Shown one piece after another: positions 23,200 to 31,106 of a DNA stretch of 64,000 nucleotides. Location of the stretch: the NCBI RefSeq assembly GCF_020531965.1, contig NZ_JAJAWH010000004.1, positions 1 through 64,000 on the forward strand, written 5' to 3'. Each line of letters starts with the position of its first letter. Position 1 is the stretch's first letter. Below the pieces are notes generated by a model. The model had not been told where the DNA came from and made no database searches. It worked only from the letters and a program-made list of their open reading frames with translations. The translations under genes were made by a program, and so were the position numbers. Source of the stretch: Pseudorhizobium xiangyangii. Lineage in GTDB: Bacteria > Pseudomonadota > Alphaproteobacteria > Rhizobiales > Rhizobiaceae.

Positions 23200-26127
23200 A
23201 TGCAAGCGCAGGGCGTGGAAATCAACAACGTGGTCGCGGACTTCTTGGACGCGATGAAGAGCGCGGGCGTCAACATCGACACCGCCTCGCCGAAGGGGCC
23301 GCACCCGGTCCCGGATGGCCAGTTGCATAGGGCCAATGCTCTCGGCAAGAAGAGCAAGAGGAATATGCATGTCTGGTATGTTCTCCACGCCGATGGCCTC
23401 GCCGCTGGCGCCTTCGGTGACTACGCTTTAGGGATTGAAGATACATGGTGCGCGAAGAAGCCTTCCACCCTCACAGATGAGGAACGCCGCGCGCTTAAGG
23501 ACCGGATGAAACAGGCGGCCGCCGACCGCGCCGCTGCACAAGCGGAGCTTCACAAAGCCGCCGCATCCGCCGCTGCATTGATCCTTAAGTCCACTGGCAA
23601 GGCGGACCCCTCCCACGCCTATCTTGCGAAGAAGGGATTGCCCGTCTTCGCCGGTCTCCGCGTCCTCAAAACCAACGTCAAATACATTATTGATCCGGAG
23701 GAGGAGCCGAAGGTCGCCCGCGCCGGTAATCTGGTGGTTCCGATGTTTTCACCGTCTGGTGACATCGTAGGCGCGCAAATTATTCAGCCCGATGGAACGA
23801 AGCGCTTCATCAAGGGGACGGCGAAGGAAGGCAATTATCACAGCATCGGGAAGCCTCCGGAAGACGGTAACGGCGTCATCATCATCGCCGAGGGCTACGC
23901 CACCGGCGCCAGGATGCACGAAGCGACCGGCTTCCTGACTATTGCCGCCTTCGATGCTGGCAACCTCCTCCCGGTTGCCCGCGCCATCCGGAAGAAGTAT
24001 CCGGGTGCCCGCATCGTGTTCGCCGCCGATAATGACCGGATGACGTTGACGCCGGTAGAAAATCCGGGGGTCACGAAAGCCAAGGAAGCGGCGGACGCCG
24101 TCAAGGGTCGGGTGGCCATCCCTCAGTTCGAAGATGGGGATATTACCCGTACCGATTACGACGACCTGGTGCAACAATTCGGCCTTGACCGCATCCGGGC
24201 CGATATCGAAGCCGTATTGAACCCGATTGCCAATATCGTGGATTTCAACGCGGAGCGGAACCGGCGCCGGGATGAGCGGGACCCGCCACCCATGGATAGC
24301 ATTCCAGACGGTCCAGACGGCGGCGAGGATGAAGGCAGGGCGAAGCCGGAGGAGAAGACGCGGGAACCACGGGAACACCCGCTGGACGGCTTCGGGGCGC
24401 CACATTTCCGGTGCCTCGGCGTCGACGGAACCACCTGCTACTTCCAGCCCGCGAAAGTGGCGCAAGTCATCGAGCTTTCCGCCTCGCAGATGAAGGGCGC
24501 CGCAATGCTCCGCCTGGCTCCGCTGCAATGGTGGGAATTCGAGTTCCCCGGCAAATCGAAGGACGGCGGAGTCAACTGGAACGCGGCCATCAATGCGTGC
24601 ATGCAAGCATGTATGAAGCGCCGGAAGTTCATCCCGCATAACGCCGTTCGCGGCCGTGGCGCGTGGTTCGAAGGCAGGACCGCCGTATTCCACTCCGGGG
24701 ACTCCCTTATCGTTGACGGTGAACCCGTGGCCATCCATGACCACACAAGCCGCTTCGTCTACGATGAAGGCGACTTCATCCCGGTTTCCGTTGGTGACCC
24801 CGCCACAACCGAGGAGTCCCGCCGCTTCCTTACCCTTTGCAAATCGCTTCGATGGCAGTCCGCGCTTTCCGGCTACCTCCTCGCCGGTTGGTGCGTGGTG
24901 GCGCCGGTGTGCGGCTTCTTGAACTGGCGCCCTCACATATGGGTGAACGGTCCAGCGGGGTCCGGAAAATCCACGGTCATGGACAAGATTGTGAAGGCGG
25001 CTTTGGGATCAACAGCACATTCCGTTGTCGGCAACACCACGGAAGCCGGTATTCGCGGCGCCCTCGGCATGGACGCGTTGCCTATCATCTTTGACGAGTC
25101 CGAACCGAAGGACATGTTAAGCCAGGCGCGGATCCGCTCCATCCTTGACCTTGCTAGAGTGGCGGCGTCGGAAAGCGATGGCCTCATATTGAAGGGGACA
25201 TCAAACCAGAAGACGAAGGGTTACCGCGCCCGCTCCATGTTCGTCTTCGCGTCCATCAACACGCAAGTGGAAGGCTACGCGGACGAAACCCGGTTTACAC
25301 AGTTGACGCTTTCCGGCCCTCCGGATGATCCGAAGGAAAAGGCGGCCGGTAAGGCTCACTATGAAAAGTTGGTGTCCGACATGGTGGGCCTGATGACACC
25401 GGAGTTTTCGAAGCGGTTGCTCGCCCGGACCATCTTGAACCTTCCCGTTCTCCGCGAATACGTCAGAGTCTTCACGGCCGCCGCTACCGTCCACTTAGGC
25501 GCGCAACGTCTTGGCGACCAGCTCGGCCCCATGCTCGCCGGTGCCTACCTGTTGAATAGTGCGAAGCCGGTGACGGTGGAACAAGCCTTGGAATGGATCC
25601 GGGGGAACGATTGGGCGGAGCATACCGCGCGGGATTCCGCCAGGGACACCGACCGCTTCCTGCAACATATCATGGGCCACATCGTCAGGCACAACACGCC
25701 GGAGGGCGGCACATGGGAACGTCCGATAGGCGAGCTTATCGAAATCGCGGCATGGGAAGAGGACAAGGTCGCTCAACATAGCCAGTTCGGCACGGACTAC
25801 GTGGACAACAAGAAGAAGGCTTCCGCCCACGCCTCGCTTGCCCGGCTCGGCTTCCGCGTCCACGGCGCCAAGATTGACGAGATGTTTTGCGATGTCACCA
25901 CGTCCCACGAAAACTTCCGCCGCATCCTCAAGGGGACGGAATGGGCGGGGACGAAGTGGCGGAAGATACTGGAAACGATACCGGGTGCCGCCGTGGGTAA
26001 AGGCAACCGCTATTTTGCGTCCGGGGTGAACACGCCATTCGTTTCGGTCCCCGTGGAAGGATTGACCGGCTACGGGAACAGCGGCGGCCGTCAAGACCCT
26101 GATGCCGAGATTGCGGAATCCCTCTAA
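23200..26127 (+). CDS. Primase-helicase (TOPRIM plus DUF927-like ATPase)
   Basis: 975 residues. The N-terminal third has a TOPRIM pattern: Ile-Ile-Ala-Glu-Gly-Tyr-Ala-Thr-Gly near 227 and Phe-Ala-Ala-Asp-Asn-Asp near 273. A Pro/Glu-rich linker follows (about 355-395). The C-terminal part has an ATPase with Gly-Pro-Ala-Gly-Ser-Gly-Lys-Ser-Thr near 583-591, Pro-Ile-Ile-Phe-Asp-Glu-Ser near 628, and Ala-Ser-Ile-Asn as sensor. Plasmid/phage replication proteins of this type unwind and prime DNA. Last gene of the rightward early operon. Confidence 0.82.
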   Translation: MQAQGVEINNVVADFLDAMKSAGVNIDTASPKGPHPVPDGQLHRANALGKKSKRNMHVWYVLHADGLAAGAFGDYALGIEDTWCAKKPSTLTDEERRALKDRMKQAAADRAAAQAELHKAAASAAALILKSTGKADPSHAYLAKKGLPVFAGLRVLKTNVKYIIDPEEEPKVARAGNLVVPMFSPSGDIVGAQIIQPDGTKRFIKGTAKEGNYHSIGKPPEDGNGVIIIAEGYATGARMHEATGFLTIAAFDAGNLLPVARAIRKKYPGARIVFAADNDRMTLTPVENPGVTKAKEAADAVKGRVAIPQFEDGDITRTDYDDLVQQFGLDRIRADIEAVLNPIANIVDFNAERNRRRDERDPPPMDSIPDGPDGGEDEGRAKPEEKTREPREHPLDGFGAPHFRCLGVDGTTCYFQPAKVAQVIELSASQMKGAAMLRLAPLQWWEFEFPGKSKDGGVNWNAAINACMQACMKRRKFIPHNAVRGRGAWFEGRTAVFHSGDSLIVDGEPVAIHDHTSRFVYDEGDFIPVSVGDPATTEESRRFLTLCKSLRWQSALSGYLLAGWCVVAPVCGFLNWRPHIWVNGPAGSGKSTVMDKIVKAALGSTAHSVVGNTTEAGIRGALGMDALPIIFDESEPKDMLSQARIRSILDLARVAASESDGLILKGTSNQKTKGYRARSMFVFASINTQVEGYADETRFTQLTLSGPPDDPKEKAAGKAHYEKLVSDMVGLMTPEFSKRLLARTILNLPVLREYVRVFTAAATVHLGAQRLGDQLGPMLAGAYLLNSAKPVTVEQALEWIRGNDWAEHTARDSARDTDRFLQHIMGHIVRHNTPEGGTWERPIGELIEIAAWEEDKVAQHSQFGTDYVDNKKKASAHASLARLGFRVHGAKIDEMFCDVTTSHENFRRILKGTEWAGTKWRKILETIPGAAVGKGNRYFASGVNTPFVSVPVEGLTGYGNSGGRQDPDAEIAESL

Positions 26128-26161
26128 CCTCTAAGGATCAAGTTGCGGCCGTATAGGGGCA

Positions 26162-26176
26162 AATGCATCATGCATA
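26162..26176 (+). promoter_or_regulatory. TATGCR-type operator before 26207
   Basis: AATGCA-TCA-TGCATA (inner 13 bases a perfect palindrome) lies 31 bases before the GTG of the secreted-protein gene. No good -35 is visible at the usual spacing, so only the operator part is well supported. Confidence 0.5.
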
Positions 26177-26206
26177 TGCACCGTACCACGCGGGAGGCGG
26201 AGGACT

Positions 26207-26563
26207 GTGAACCCCTCGCCTTCCGCCATCAACCGGAGGGCTTCGGCATTGTCCAGGCGTTTCTTTTCTTCACTGTTCGCTCTTGCCGTAATGGCAGCGG
26301 CACCACTTGCAGCGGTCGCGGCGATCCCGCCCGTTGCTCCGGCGGTTCACGCCGTCCCGGCCTTTGAGCCATCCACGGAACAGATTTCAACGCCTGTTGC
26401 TGTTGCGGTGGTCCCCGCCGTTCTTCGCCGTCATGAAATCGGCGGAGTCCGCGTCGTCGTCATCAACCGAAGTAGCGGTTCCCTTCGTGTTCCCGATGGA
26501 TCCGGCAAGCTCCGAACCGCTGCAACCCGCGATGCCGAACCGGTGCCGTGGCGACGGCCGTAA
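26207..26563 (+). CDS. Possible secreted small protein
   Basis: 118 residues from GTG 26207, preceded by GGAGGCGGAGGA. An Arg-rich N-region and a hydrophobic stretch (about 19-40) ending Ala-Val-Ala-Ala-Ile make a good Sec signal peptide. The rest is Val/Pro/Ala-rich with Arg at the end. It stands alone between the early operon and a terminator, behind a TATGCR operator, so it could be a lysogeny-expressed gene. Another overlapping frame is also open; this one has the better start. Confidence 0.45.
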   Translation: MNPSPSAINRRASALSRRFFSSLFALAVMAAAPLAAVAAIPPVAPAVHAVPAFEPSTEQISTPVAVAVVPAVLRRHEIGGVRVVVINRSSGSLRVPDGSGKLRTAATRDAEPVPWRRP

Positions 26564-26583
26564 CCCCTACCTCCTCCCAAAAG

Positions 26584-26609
26584 AAAAGCCCGGATCACTC
26601 CGGGCTTTT
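26584..26609. terminator. Bidirectional terminator
   Basis: Perfect 10-bp stem AAAAGCCCGG / CCGGGCTTTT with a 6-base loop. It separates the rightward gene ending at 26563 from the leftward gene ending at 26630. Confidence 0.85.
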
Positions 26610-26629
26610 CCAGTCGGCGGCGGTGGATT

Positions 26630-26944
26630 TCAGGCGGCCCGGCCTAGAGTGCAGTCTAGGCCGGTTTCGGAAGTGAAGATACGGCGGATGTCATCGGCAT
26701 AGACGCCGGGAATTTCGGAAAGCTGCTTCATGTCCAGCTTCTTGGCGTTCCACTGGTAGAAGGCCATGGTGTAGGTGTCGGAGACATCCAGAGTGATACG
26801 AACCTTCGTGGCTTTGTTGGCGGCGAAGCCACGGGGAAGGTCGAATTGCAGGAGGTCGGAGCCTCCCACGAAGCTCTTCGCGCCAGTCATCGCGCGGAAC
26901 TTGTTGCCGCCGAGTTGAGCCAGGATGGTTTCTGCTACGTTCAT
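26630..26944 (-). CDS. Conserved phage/plasmid protein of unknown function
   Basis: 104 residues. Asn-Lys-Phe-Arg-Ala-Met-Thr-Gly-Ala-Lys, Val-Arg-Ile-Thr-Leu-Asp-Val-Ser-Asp-Thr-Tyr and Gly-Val-Tyr-Ala-Asp-Asp-Ile are conserved across a widely distributed family in phages and plasmids, whose function I do not know. It has its own TTGACA promoter with a perfect TATGCA-TCA-TGCATA operator. Confidence 0.72.
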   Translation of the reverse strand: MNVAETILAQLGGNKFRAMTGAKSFVGGSDLLQFDLPRGFAANKATKVRITLDVSDTYTMAFYQWNAKKLDMKQLSEIPGVYADDIRRIFTSETGLDCTLGRAA

Positions 26945-26972
26945 GTTCGTGTTCTCCCGCGTTGATGCCTAA

Positions 26973-27001
26973 TCTATGCATCATGCATATTTTGATGTCA
27001 A
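26973..27001 (-). promoter_or_regulatory. Leftward promoter with perfect TATGCA operator
   Basis: Minus strand: TTGACA (26996-27001), exactly 17 bases, CATAGA (26973-26978). Operator TATGCA-TCA-TGCATA at 26975-26989 overlaps the -10. Confidence 0.75.
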
Positions 27002-27022
27002 CACATCAACGCGGAGAAAGGA

Positions 27023-27679
27023 TCAAAGCCGCACGATTTTGGCGGCACCGAGTTCCTTTGCAAGGTGTCGGTTCATGGTGTTGACGGCGCTTATCAGGCT
27101 GGTGGCGTGGGCCAGCCTGGCGGCCGCCACTTCTTCCGCTCTCTCGGCTCGGCCCTTGGCTATGGCAAGCGACCGTTGCACCCGTTGTATGGCGTCCGAA
27201 AACTCCCGGTCCTTAGCGGCTAAGGCGGCTTGGCTCCGCTCCCGTTCGATGTCTATGGCTGCATCAACCAGCAGATCCACGGAGGCGCCCTCGGCGCGGT
27301 GTTCCGTGGACATCAGGACGATGCGGACTGCTTCCACCGCCTCTTCGGCACATTCCGCGCGCGCCTTCCAGTTATCCCGGTCGGCCTCAAGTGCCGCCGT
27401 GGGTGTGCCGCTATCAAGGGCGAGGCCAACGGCGAAGCGGAGGTGGGTGGCGTCACCTCCGAATCCGCGCTCCACAAGCTCCCGGCGGATCGCCCGAAGT
27501 TCGTTTTCCGCGTTGGATGCCCTCGCCTTAACCTCTTCGTAGCTTTCTCCACTTAGGAGGGCACCAGTTCCGCTCGGATCAATATTCGAAGCTATGGCGG
27601 CACAATGTCCGGGTTCCGTGCTAATTTCCGTGGCGTTAAGAAGGCTCCGCAAGCCTTCACGTGTCTGTTCAATCTTCAT
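27023..27679 (-). CDS. Coiled-coil protein of unknown function
   Basis: 218 residues from ATG 27679. The central and C-terminal parts are rich in Ala, Glu and Arg with heptad-like spacing (for example Glu-Ala-Val-Arg-Ile-Val, Glu-Arg-Ala-Glu-Glu-Val), predicting a long helical rod. A TTG start at 27763 would add 28 residues; no clear ribosome site decides. Resembles Ead/Ea22-like phage proteins only in composition. Confidence 0.5.
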   Translation of the reverse strand: MKIEQTREGLRSLLNATEISTEPGHCAAIASNIDPSGTGALLSGESYEEVKARASNAENELRAIRRELVERGFGGDATHLRFAVGLALDSGTPTAALEADRDNWKARAECAEEAVEAVRIVLMSTEHRAEGASVDLLVDAAIDIERERSQAALAAKDREFSDAIQRVQRSLAIAKGRAERAEEVAAARLAHATSLISAVNTMNRHLAKELGAAKIVRL

Positions 27680-27766
27680 GATTACTACGGTGTTCCCTCG
27701 TCTGGTGGCTTCCGGGCAATAACCCGCATGGCGTCCAGCCCTTTCCGGGCGCCAGATTGGCAATTG

Positions 27767-27973
27767 CTACAGGGGGGCGAGGTTCGCGTTGATCTCGGAT
27801 AGGCGATGACAGGTTACATACAAGACACCCAAAAATGAGAACGTTAGGAGAACAATTAGGGTTGTAATCCTTCCCCTGTCAACCGGCTCCATCTTGTAAA
27901 AGGTGCCAAGATTAATTTTCGTTCGGGAGCGTTGGTATCCGCCGACTCGTCCGCCGCAATTCTGGTTTGACAT
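27767..27973 (-). CDS. Small membrane protein, one helix
   Basis: 68 residues: a polar, basic N-terminal 32 residues, then one transmembrane segment (about 36-55). AGGGGA precedes ATG 27973. Transcribed from a promoter of the TATGCR set at 28003-28031. Because that set may mark genes expressed from the prophage, a role in the lysogen is possible. Confidence 0.5.
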   Translation of the reverse strand: MSNQNCGGRVGGYQRSRTKINLGTFYKMEPVDRGRITTLIVLLTFSFLGVLYVTCHRLSEINANLAPL

Positions 27974-28002
27974 AAGTCAATATCCCCTGTCTGCGTTTCT
28001 CC

Positions 28003-28031
28003 ACTATGCCCAATGCATAGTGCGTTGTGAA
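28003..28031 (-). promoter_or_regulatory. Leftward promoter with TATGCC/TGCATA operator
   Basis: Minus strand: TTCACA (28026-28031), 17 bases, CATAGT (28003-28008). Imperfect operator TATGCC-CAA-TGCATA at 28005-28019 overlaps the -10. Confidence 0.65.
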
Positions 28032-28072
28032 ATCACCAATGTTTATTCAAATTGTCTGCATTAGGGATGATA

Positions 28073-28095
28073 GAAGCGGGCACTGTGCCCGCTTC
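28073..28095 (-). terminator. Strong hairpin after leftward operon
   Basis: GAAGCGGGCAC and GTGCCCGCTTC are perfectly complementary (11 bp) around a single base. It lies 15 bases downstream of the stop at 28110; no T-run follows, so rho or processing may be involved. Confidence 0.6.
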
Positions 28096-28109
28096 CTACT
28101 CGCTCGCGG

Positions 28110-28328
28110 TCAAGCGTAGTTGCTGCGGAGCAAGAAGGCGATGAGGTCGGCGCGGGTGCCCTCGCGGTACTTTCCCCCGACCGGGGAAACGTAGAGCTTG
28201 CCGCTGTTGAGTTCGCCAATCATCGCTTCTGCGGCGGCTTCCCTCTTCTCGATGCGGTTTAGAAAGCGGTCCTCGGCGTGCATGCGGCGGGACTGGCGGG
28301 CTTCCAACTGTCTTTCAACGTTCTGCAT
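28110..28328 (-). CDS. Small Arg/Glu-rich protein
   Basis: 72 residues, highly charged N-terminal helix (Arg-Gln-Ser-Arg-Arg-Met-His-Ala-Glu-Asp-Arg) and a C-terminal Gly-Thr-Arg-Ala-Asp-Leu-Ile-Ala-Phe-Leu. AGGGAAC supports ATG 28328. Transcribed from the promoter at 28356-28384. Unknown. Confidence 0.5.
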   Translation of the reverse strand: MQNVERQLEARQSRRMHAEDRFLNRIEKREAAAEAMIGELNSGKLYVSPVGGKYREGTRADLIAFLLRSNYA

Positions 28329-28355
28329 GATGATGTTCCCTTGTTCGATGAAGGG

Positions 28356-28384
28356 AATATGCATCACGCATATACTGTTGTCAA
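28356..28384 (-). promoter_or_regulatory. Leftward promoter with TATGCA/CGCATA operator
   Basis: Minus strand: TTGACA (28379-28384), 17 bases, CATATT (28356-28361). Operator TATGCA-TCA-CGCATA at 28358-28372 overlaps the -10. A second TTGACG lies just upstream on the same strand (28388-28393). Confidence 0.78.
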
Positions 28385-28396
28385 TTCGTCAACGCA

Positions 28397-28594
28397 CTAG
28401 GCTTGATCTTTTTTCAGTTCATCGAGGATGCGGCGGGCTTCGGCGATTTCGTGGTCGTCCCTGGTCTTGCTCCCATCGGTATAGTATCGGCCGTTGGACA
28501 TCGTGGCCGCGTATTGAGCATTCGTTAGGCGGGCCAACGCGGCTTCGGCTTCCGCGATTTCGGTGGCTCTTGTGTTATTGGTGCGCATTTCCAT
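28397..28594 (-). CDS. Small helical protein
   Basis: 65 residues, Ala/Glu/Arg-rich with an Ala-Glu-Ala-Glu-Ala-Ala-Leu-Ala-Arg-Leu helix and a C-terminal Ile-Leu-Asp-Glu-Leu-Lys-Lys. ATG 28594 or ATG 28588 are both possible; both overlap the end of the previous gene. Confidence 0.45.
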   Translation of the reverse strand: MEMRTNNTRATEIAEAEAALARLTNAQYAATMSNGRYYTDGSKTRDDHEIAEARRILDELKKDQA

Positions 28595-28832
28595 CTTCCT
28601 TCTTCTCTTCGCGTGGCGTCCAGACGGGACACTCAGCGCATTCTTCTTTGCCGATCTGTTGCCGGTGTGGAGGCCACCTGAAGCCGTATGATTTTGACAT
28701 TGACGCTGGGATGTCCGGCACCGGAGGATCCGGGGCGCGGCAAGGGTAACGAAAATCTTTCCGCATGATGATACGACCGGCCTTGTCCGGCGAAACCTCG
28801 ACGAACCTACAGATACCGCGCGCCTTCTTCAT
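28575..28832 (-). CDS. Small Cys/Pro-rich protein
   Basis: 85 residues; Cys at the start (Gly-Ile-Cys-Arg-Phe), a Pro-rich middle and Glu-Cys-Ala-Glu-Cys-Pro-Val-Trp near 66-73, possibly metal binding. Start overlaps the preceding stop by four bases. Confidence 0.45.
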   Translation of the reverse strand: MKKARGICRFVEVSPDKAGRIIMRKDFRYPCRAPDPPVPDIPASMSKSYGFRWPPHRQQIGKEECAECPVWTPREEKKEDGNAHQ

Positions 28833-29212
28833 TCCTGGCGTCCCGGCTGGACCCCCGTCACAAAGGCAAGGGCGCGTTCATGGTGGTCTTCACCGGTCAA
28901 GCATGCCACCGACATCCCGTCTTCCGTGATGAAGGTAGCAAGCCGGTTCGTCTCCACGGTCAAAGGTTTCGGGAAGATGCGGGCGGGATCAACTGATGGT
29001 GCCCCCACCGCCCTCGGTGAGGGTGCTGGGGAACGCGGCATTGTGCCCATGAGGTAGCAGGTCCAATTGTGATTGGCCGTCTCCCAATAGGCGCGGGCCT
29101 CCGCTTCATCGTCGAAGACGGCCAATTCCATCTGAGGATCATCGAACAATACGAGGAATTGCCGCTTTGGCTGATCTGCCGGCTGGCACCAGATTTCCTG
29201 ATGGTCGCTCAT
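28829..29212 (-). CDS. Unknown phage accessory protein
   Basis: 127 residues. The first 60 look like a small alpha-beta domain (Phe-Leu-Val-Leu-Phe-Asp-Asp, Glu-Ala-Glu-Ala-Arg-Ala-Tyr-Trp-Glu); the rest is Pro-rich, then a second short fold. Coupled by ATGA overlaps on both sides. Confidence 0.5.
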   Translation of the reverse strand: MSDHQEIWCQPADQPKRQFLVLFDDPQMELAVFDDEAEARAYWETANHNWTCYLMGTMPRSPAPSPRAVGAPSVDPARIFPKPLTVETNRLATFITEDGMSVACLTGEDHHERALAFVTGVQPGRQE

Positions 29213-29589
29213 GGCTGGCCCTCCGTGGTGGTGATGGACGCTTCAAGTGCCTGCGCTTCTTCCGGGGTGGCGACCTCAAAGTGCGGGTGTGCCTTGCCCG
29301 CGTCGTCAATCACTTCCAGCTCGTGAAAACGGAAAAGGCCGCCGAGCGTCCAGTTGCAAGGCTTTCCGTCAGGTTGCTTGCGTGGGCCTTCTGCGCCAGT
29401 CACGCGGCCGACGCATGAAAAGCCAATATACTTTTCGGCCGTCTCAGCGTCCGTACCGGCGCGGGTGAAGCTGGTCATAGATTGGATTGTTTTGCACATC
29501 GGGCATTTGAAGGCGGCGTGTGCGCGATCGGACGTGCCTTGGGCTTTGATGCGAGCGCGGAACTCGTCGAGTTTTATGGCTTCCATCAC
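29209..29589 (-). CDS. VVA0879-family zinc-type phage protein
   Basis: 126 residues. Phe-Lys-Cys-Pro-Met-Cys-Lys-Thr-Ile-Gln-Ser, Phe-Ser-Cys-Val-Gly-Arg, Lys-Pro-Cys-Asn-Trp-Thr-Leu-Gly-Gly-Leu-Phe and Phe-Glu-Val-Ala-Thr-Pro-Glu-Glu-Ala are the conserved blocks of the VVA0879 family found in many phages. Four Cys probably hold zinc. Function unknown. Confidence 0.75.
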   Translation of the reverse strand: MMEAIKLDEFRARIKAQGTSDRAHAAFKCPMCKTIQSMTSFTRAGTDAETAEKYIGFSCVGRVTGAEGPRKQPDGKPCNWTLGGLFRFHELEVIDDAGKAHPHFEVATPEEAQALEASITTTEGQP

Positions 29590-30452
29590 TTGTCCTCCGA
29601 CGCGGTAAACAGCGCAGTGGGCAATGGCATCCAGTGGCTCGGCTTATCCGCATAGGTGAAATCGTCGCCGAGGTGATCACCAATGGCATTCATAACCTCT
29701 GGCTCGATCCAGTATCCCTGGTCTTCACTGATCAGCCACCGACCGTCGACGACTTCGTCGGTCGGCTCGCCGTCGTCGTCAAGCTTAACGATCGGCCACC
29801 AGACAAGAACGTCGGTCATCTTGGGGGCTGTGCTGATGTCTCGCGGCAACTGCACATTCGTTTCGGGCGCTGGTAGGTATTCAATGGCGCGAACAATGTC
29901 ACCGGCTCTGACATTCCCGACAATGCGAGCTTCCGGAACCCATGCCCTCGCACATGCGAGAACAGCAGACAGCACTTCGTGCGGAGTTCCGTTGTCTGGA
30001 GCGACAATGGTGGCGAGCTTCTGTTCGCGGACATCTTCCACGTCCACATGTGACTCGGGTGGTGGGGTCTCCCCCTCTGGTGACGGATTGATGTCCGCAA
30101 TAGCGAAGGACCGTTCCTCCGCTCTATCGATATCCCACCCAATAAGAAGCCATTGCGGAACCGGGTGCCAGGTCGTGGCGCCGTACTCAAGTCGGACCGG
30201 CTGCACGTTGCGGGTGCCGATTTCACCGCGCCAGTTCCGGTAGGAGAAGGTGAGCGGGCCGCCGTTCATGAATACAGGACGGGACTCCACATGGGAGCGG
30301 AAGCAAGCCGCGTTTTCCGTATACCACTCACCGAGCCAGCGAAGGGACTGCCATGTGCCCTTCGGGAATGGGTTCGCCTTTGACCCGAAGCCGCACCGCA
30401 ACGCGACGGCACCGTCCAAGGGGATGCCTTTTTCGCTATGTGTTTCGGTCAT
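29586..30452 (-). CDS. Protein with WYL-like and DUF551-like parts
   Basis: 288 residues. Middle: Val-Arg-Leu-Glu-Tyr-Gly-Ala-Thr-Thr-Trp-His-Pro-Val-Pro-Gln-Trp-Leu-Leu and Arg-Ser-Phe-Ala-Ile-Ala-Asp-Ile, as in WYL-type ligand-binding segments of phage proteins. C-terminus: Asp-Val-Leu-Val-Trp-Trp, Gly-Tyr-Trp-Ile-Glu and Pro-Ser-His-Trp-Met-Pro-Leu-Pro, the ending of DUF551-type proteins. Fusion of two common phage accessory modules. Overlaps both neighbours. Confidence 0.62.
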   Translation of the reverse strand: MTETHSEKGIPLDGAVALRCGFGSKANPFPKGTWQSLRWLGEWYTENAACFRSHVESRPVFMNGGPLTFSYRNWRGEIGTRNVQPVRLEYGATTWHPVPQWLLIGWDIDRAEERSFAIADINPSPEGETPPPESHVDVEDVREQKLATIVAPDNGTPHEVLSAVLACARAWVPEARIVGNVRAGDIVRAIEYLPAPETNVQLPRDISTAPKMTDVLVWWPIVKLDDDGEPTDEVVDGRWLISEDQGYWIEPEVMNAIGDHLGDDFTYADKPSHWMPLPTALFTASEDK

Positions 30453-30568
30453 TTCTGTTGATCCTTTCTGATTTCGGAGATGGCATCACGGGCGCCACGG
30501 TAGAGGTGCCAGCAGACCCAGGCGGCGGCGATGGTGGCGGCATCAAAGAGGGTCCCGGAGATCGTCAT
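30449..30568 (-). CDS. Small unknown protein (39 aa)
   Basis: Begins Met-Thr-Ile-Ser-Gly-Thr-Leu-Phe-Asp-Ala-Ala, with a short hydrophobic stretch Ala-Ala-Ala-Trp-Val-Cys-Trp. Its ATG overlaps the upstream stop (ATGA) and its TGA overlaps the next ATG (ATGA), which makes translation likely despite the size. Confidence 0.5.
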   Translation of the reverse strand: MTISGTLFDAATIAAAWVCWHLYRGARDAISEIRKDQQK

Positions 30569-30846
30569 TCTGCAAACCCTGTTGGCATAGCTTCGCCCGT
30601 CTTTCGCCTCTTCGCGGTGGCGCGGTCCTGATGCTCTTTGACCTTCTCCGGGTGCGCCTCTTTCCAGACCTGCGACGCCGCCAGCATTCTTTCCCGGTTC
30701 TTCCGGTAGTAGGTGGAGTTATGGAGCCGCACCCTGTCCGCGTTCTCTTCCTTCCACTTCGCGACCTTAGCTTTCGATTCCGGCTTTGCCAGATATCGTT
30801 TCTGGCGCTCCCGGTGCCGCGCCTTGCGCTCCTCTTCCGTCATCAT
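30565..30846 (-). CDS. Highly basic small protein
   Basis: 93 residues, about a third Lys or Arg, with repeated Tyr-containing helical segments (Arg-Gln-Lys-Arg-Tyr-Leu, Tyr-Tyr-Arg-Lys-Asn-Arg-Glu). Reminiscent of phage HNH-associated or DNA-binding basic proteins but with no catalytic motif. Coupled to neighbours. Confidence 0.5.
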   Translation of the reverse strand: MMTEEERKARHRERQKRYLAKPESKAKVAKWKEENADRVRLHNSTYYRKNRERMLAASQVWKEAHPEKVKEHQDRATAKRRKTGEAMPTGFAE

Positions 30847-31106
30847 GTCCGTGGTCCCCGCTGGTATTCGATGATTTCCGAGATGGTGACGCGGTGCGGC
30901 TTCCCGGTGCCGGTGTCCGTCACAGAGATGTAGGCAACGGACTCCGCGTGCTTCCGGACGGTCCCATGAACAATTGAGTCCCCACGGGGGAAGGCCACAG
31001 TTGACCCCACCGGGAACAGTTCGGCCGCCAGCTTCCGGAGCTTCCTGTTAGCGGAGGAGGCCGACGCCCATGTGGAAGCCAACTTCTTTAATTGATCTTC
31101 CGTCAT
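30843..31106 (-). CDS. Unknown small protein with beta-barrel-like core
   Basis: 87 residues; N-terminal helix, then Phe-Pro-Val-Gly-Ser-Thr-Val-Ala-Phe-Pro-Arg-Gly and Val-His-Gly-Thr-Val, then Ala-Tyr-Ile-Ser-Val, an SH3-like strand pattern. A TTGACGATTTGCAAA motif lies 17 bases before its ATG, inside the methylase-like gene. Confidence 0.5.
   Translation of the reverse strand: MTEDQLKKLASTWASASSANRKLRKLAAELFPVGSTVAFPRGDSIVHGTVRKHAESVAYISVTDTGTGKPHRVTISEIIEYQRGPRT

Noticed and set aside
23749..24936. 395-codon minus-strand frame inside the primase-helicase
   Set aside because: The plus-strand gene has clear TOPRIM and ATPase motifs; the antisense frame is an effect of codon bias.
26307..26702. 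Alternative frame overlapping the secreted-protein gene
   Set aside because: It has no ribosome site or signal and runs across the terminator hairpin into the opposite gene.
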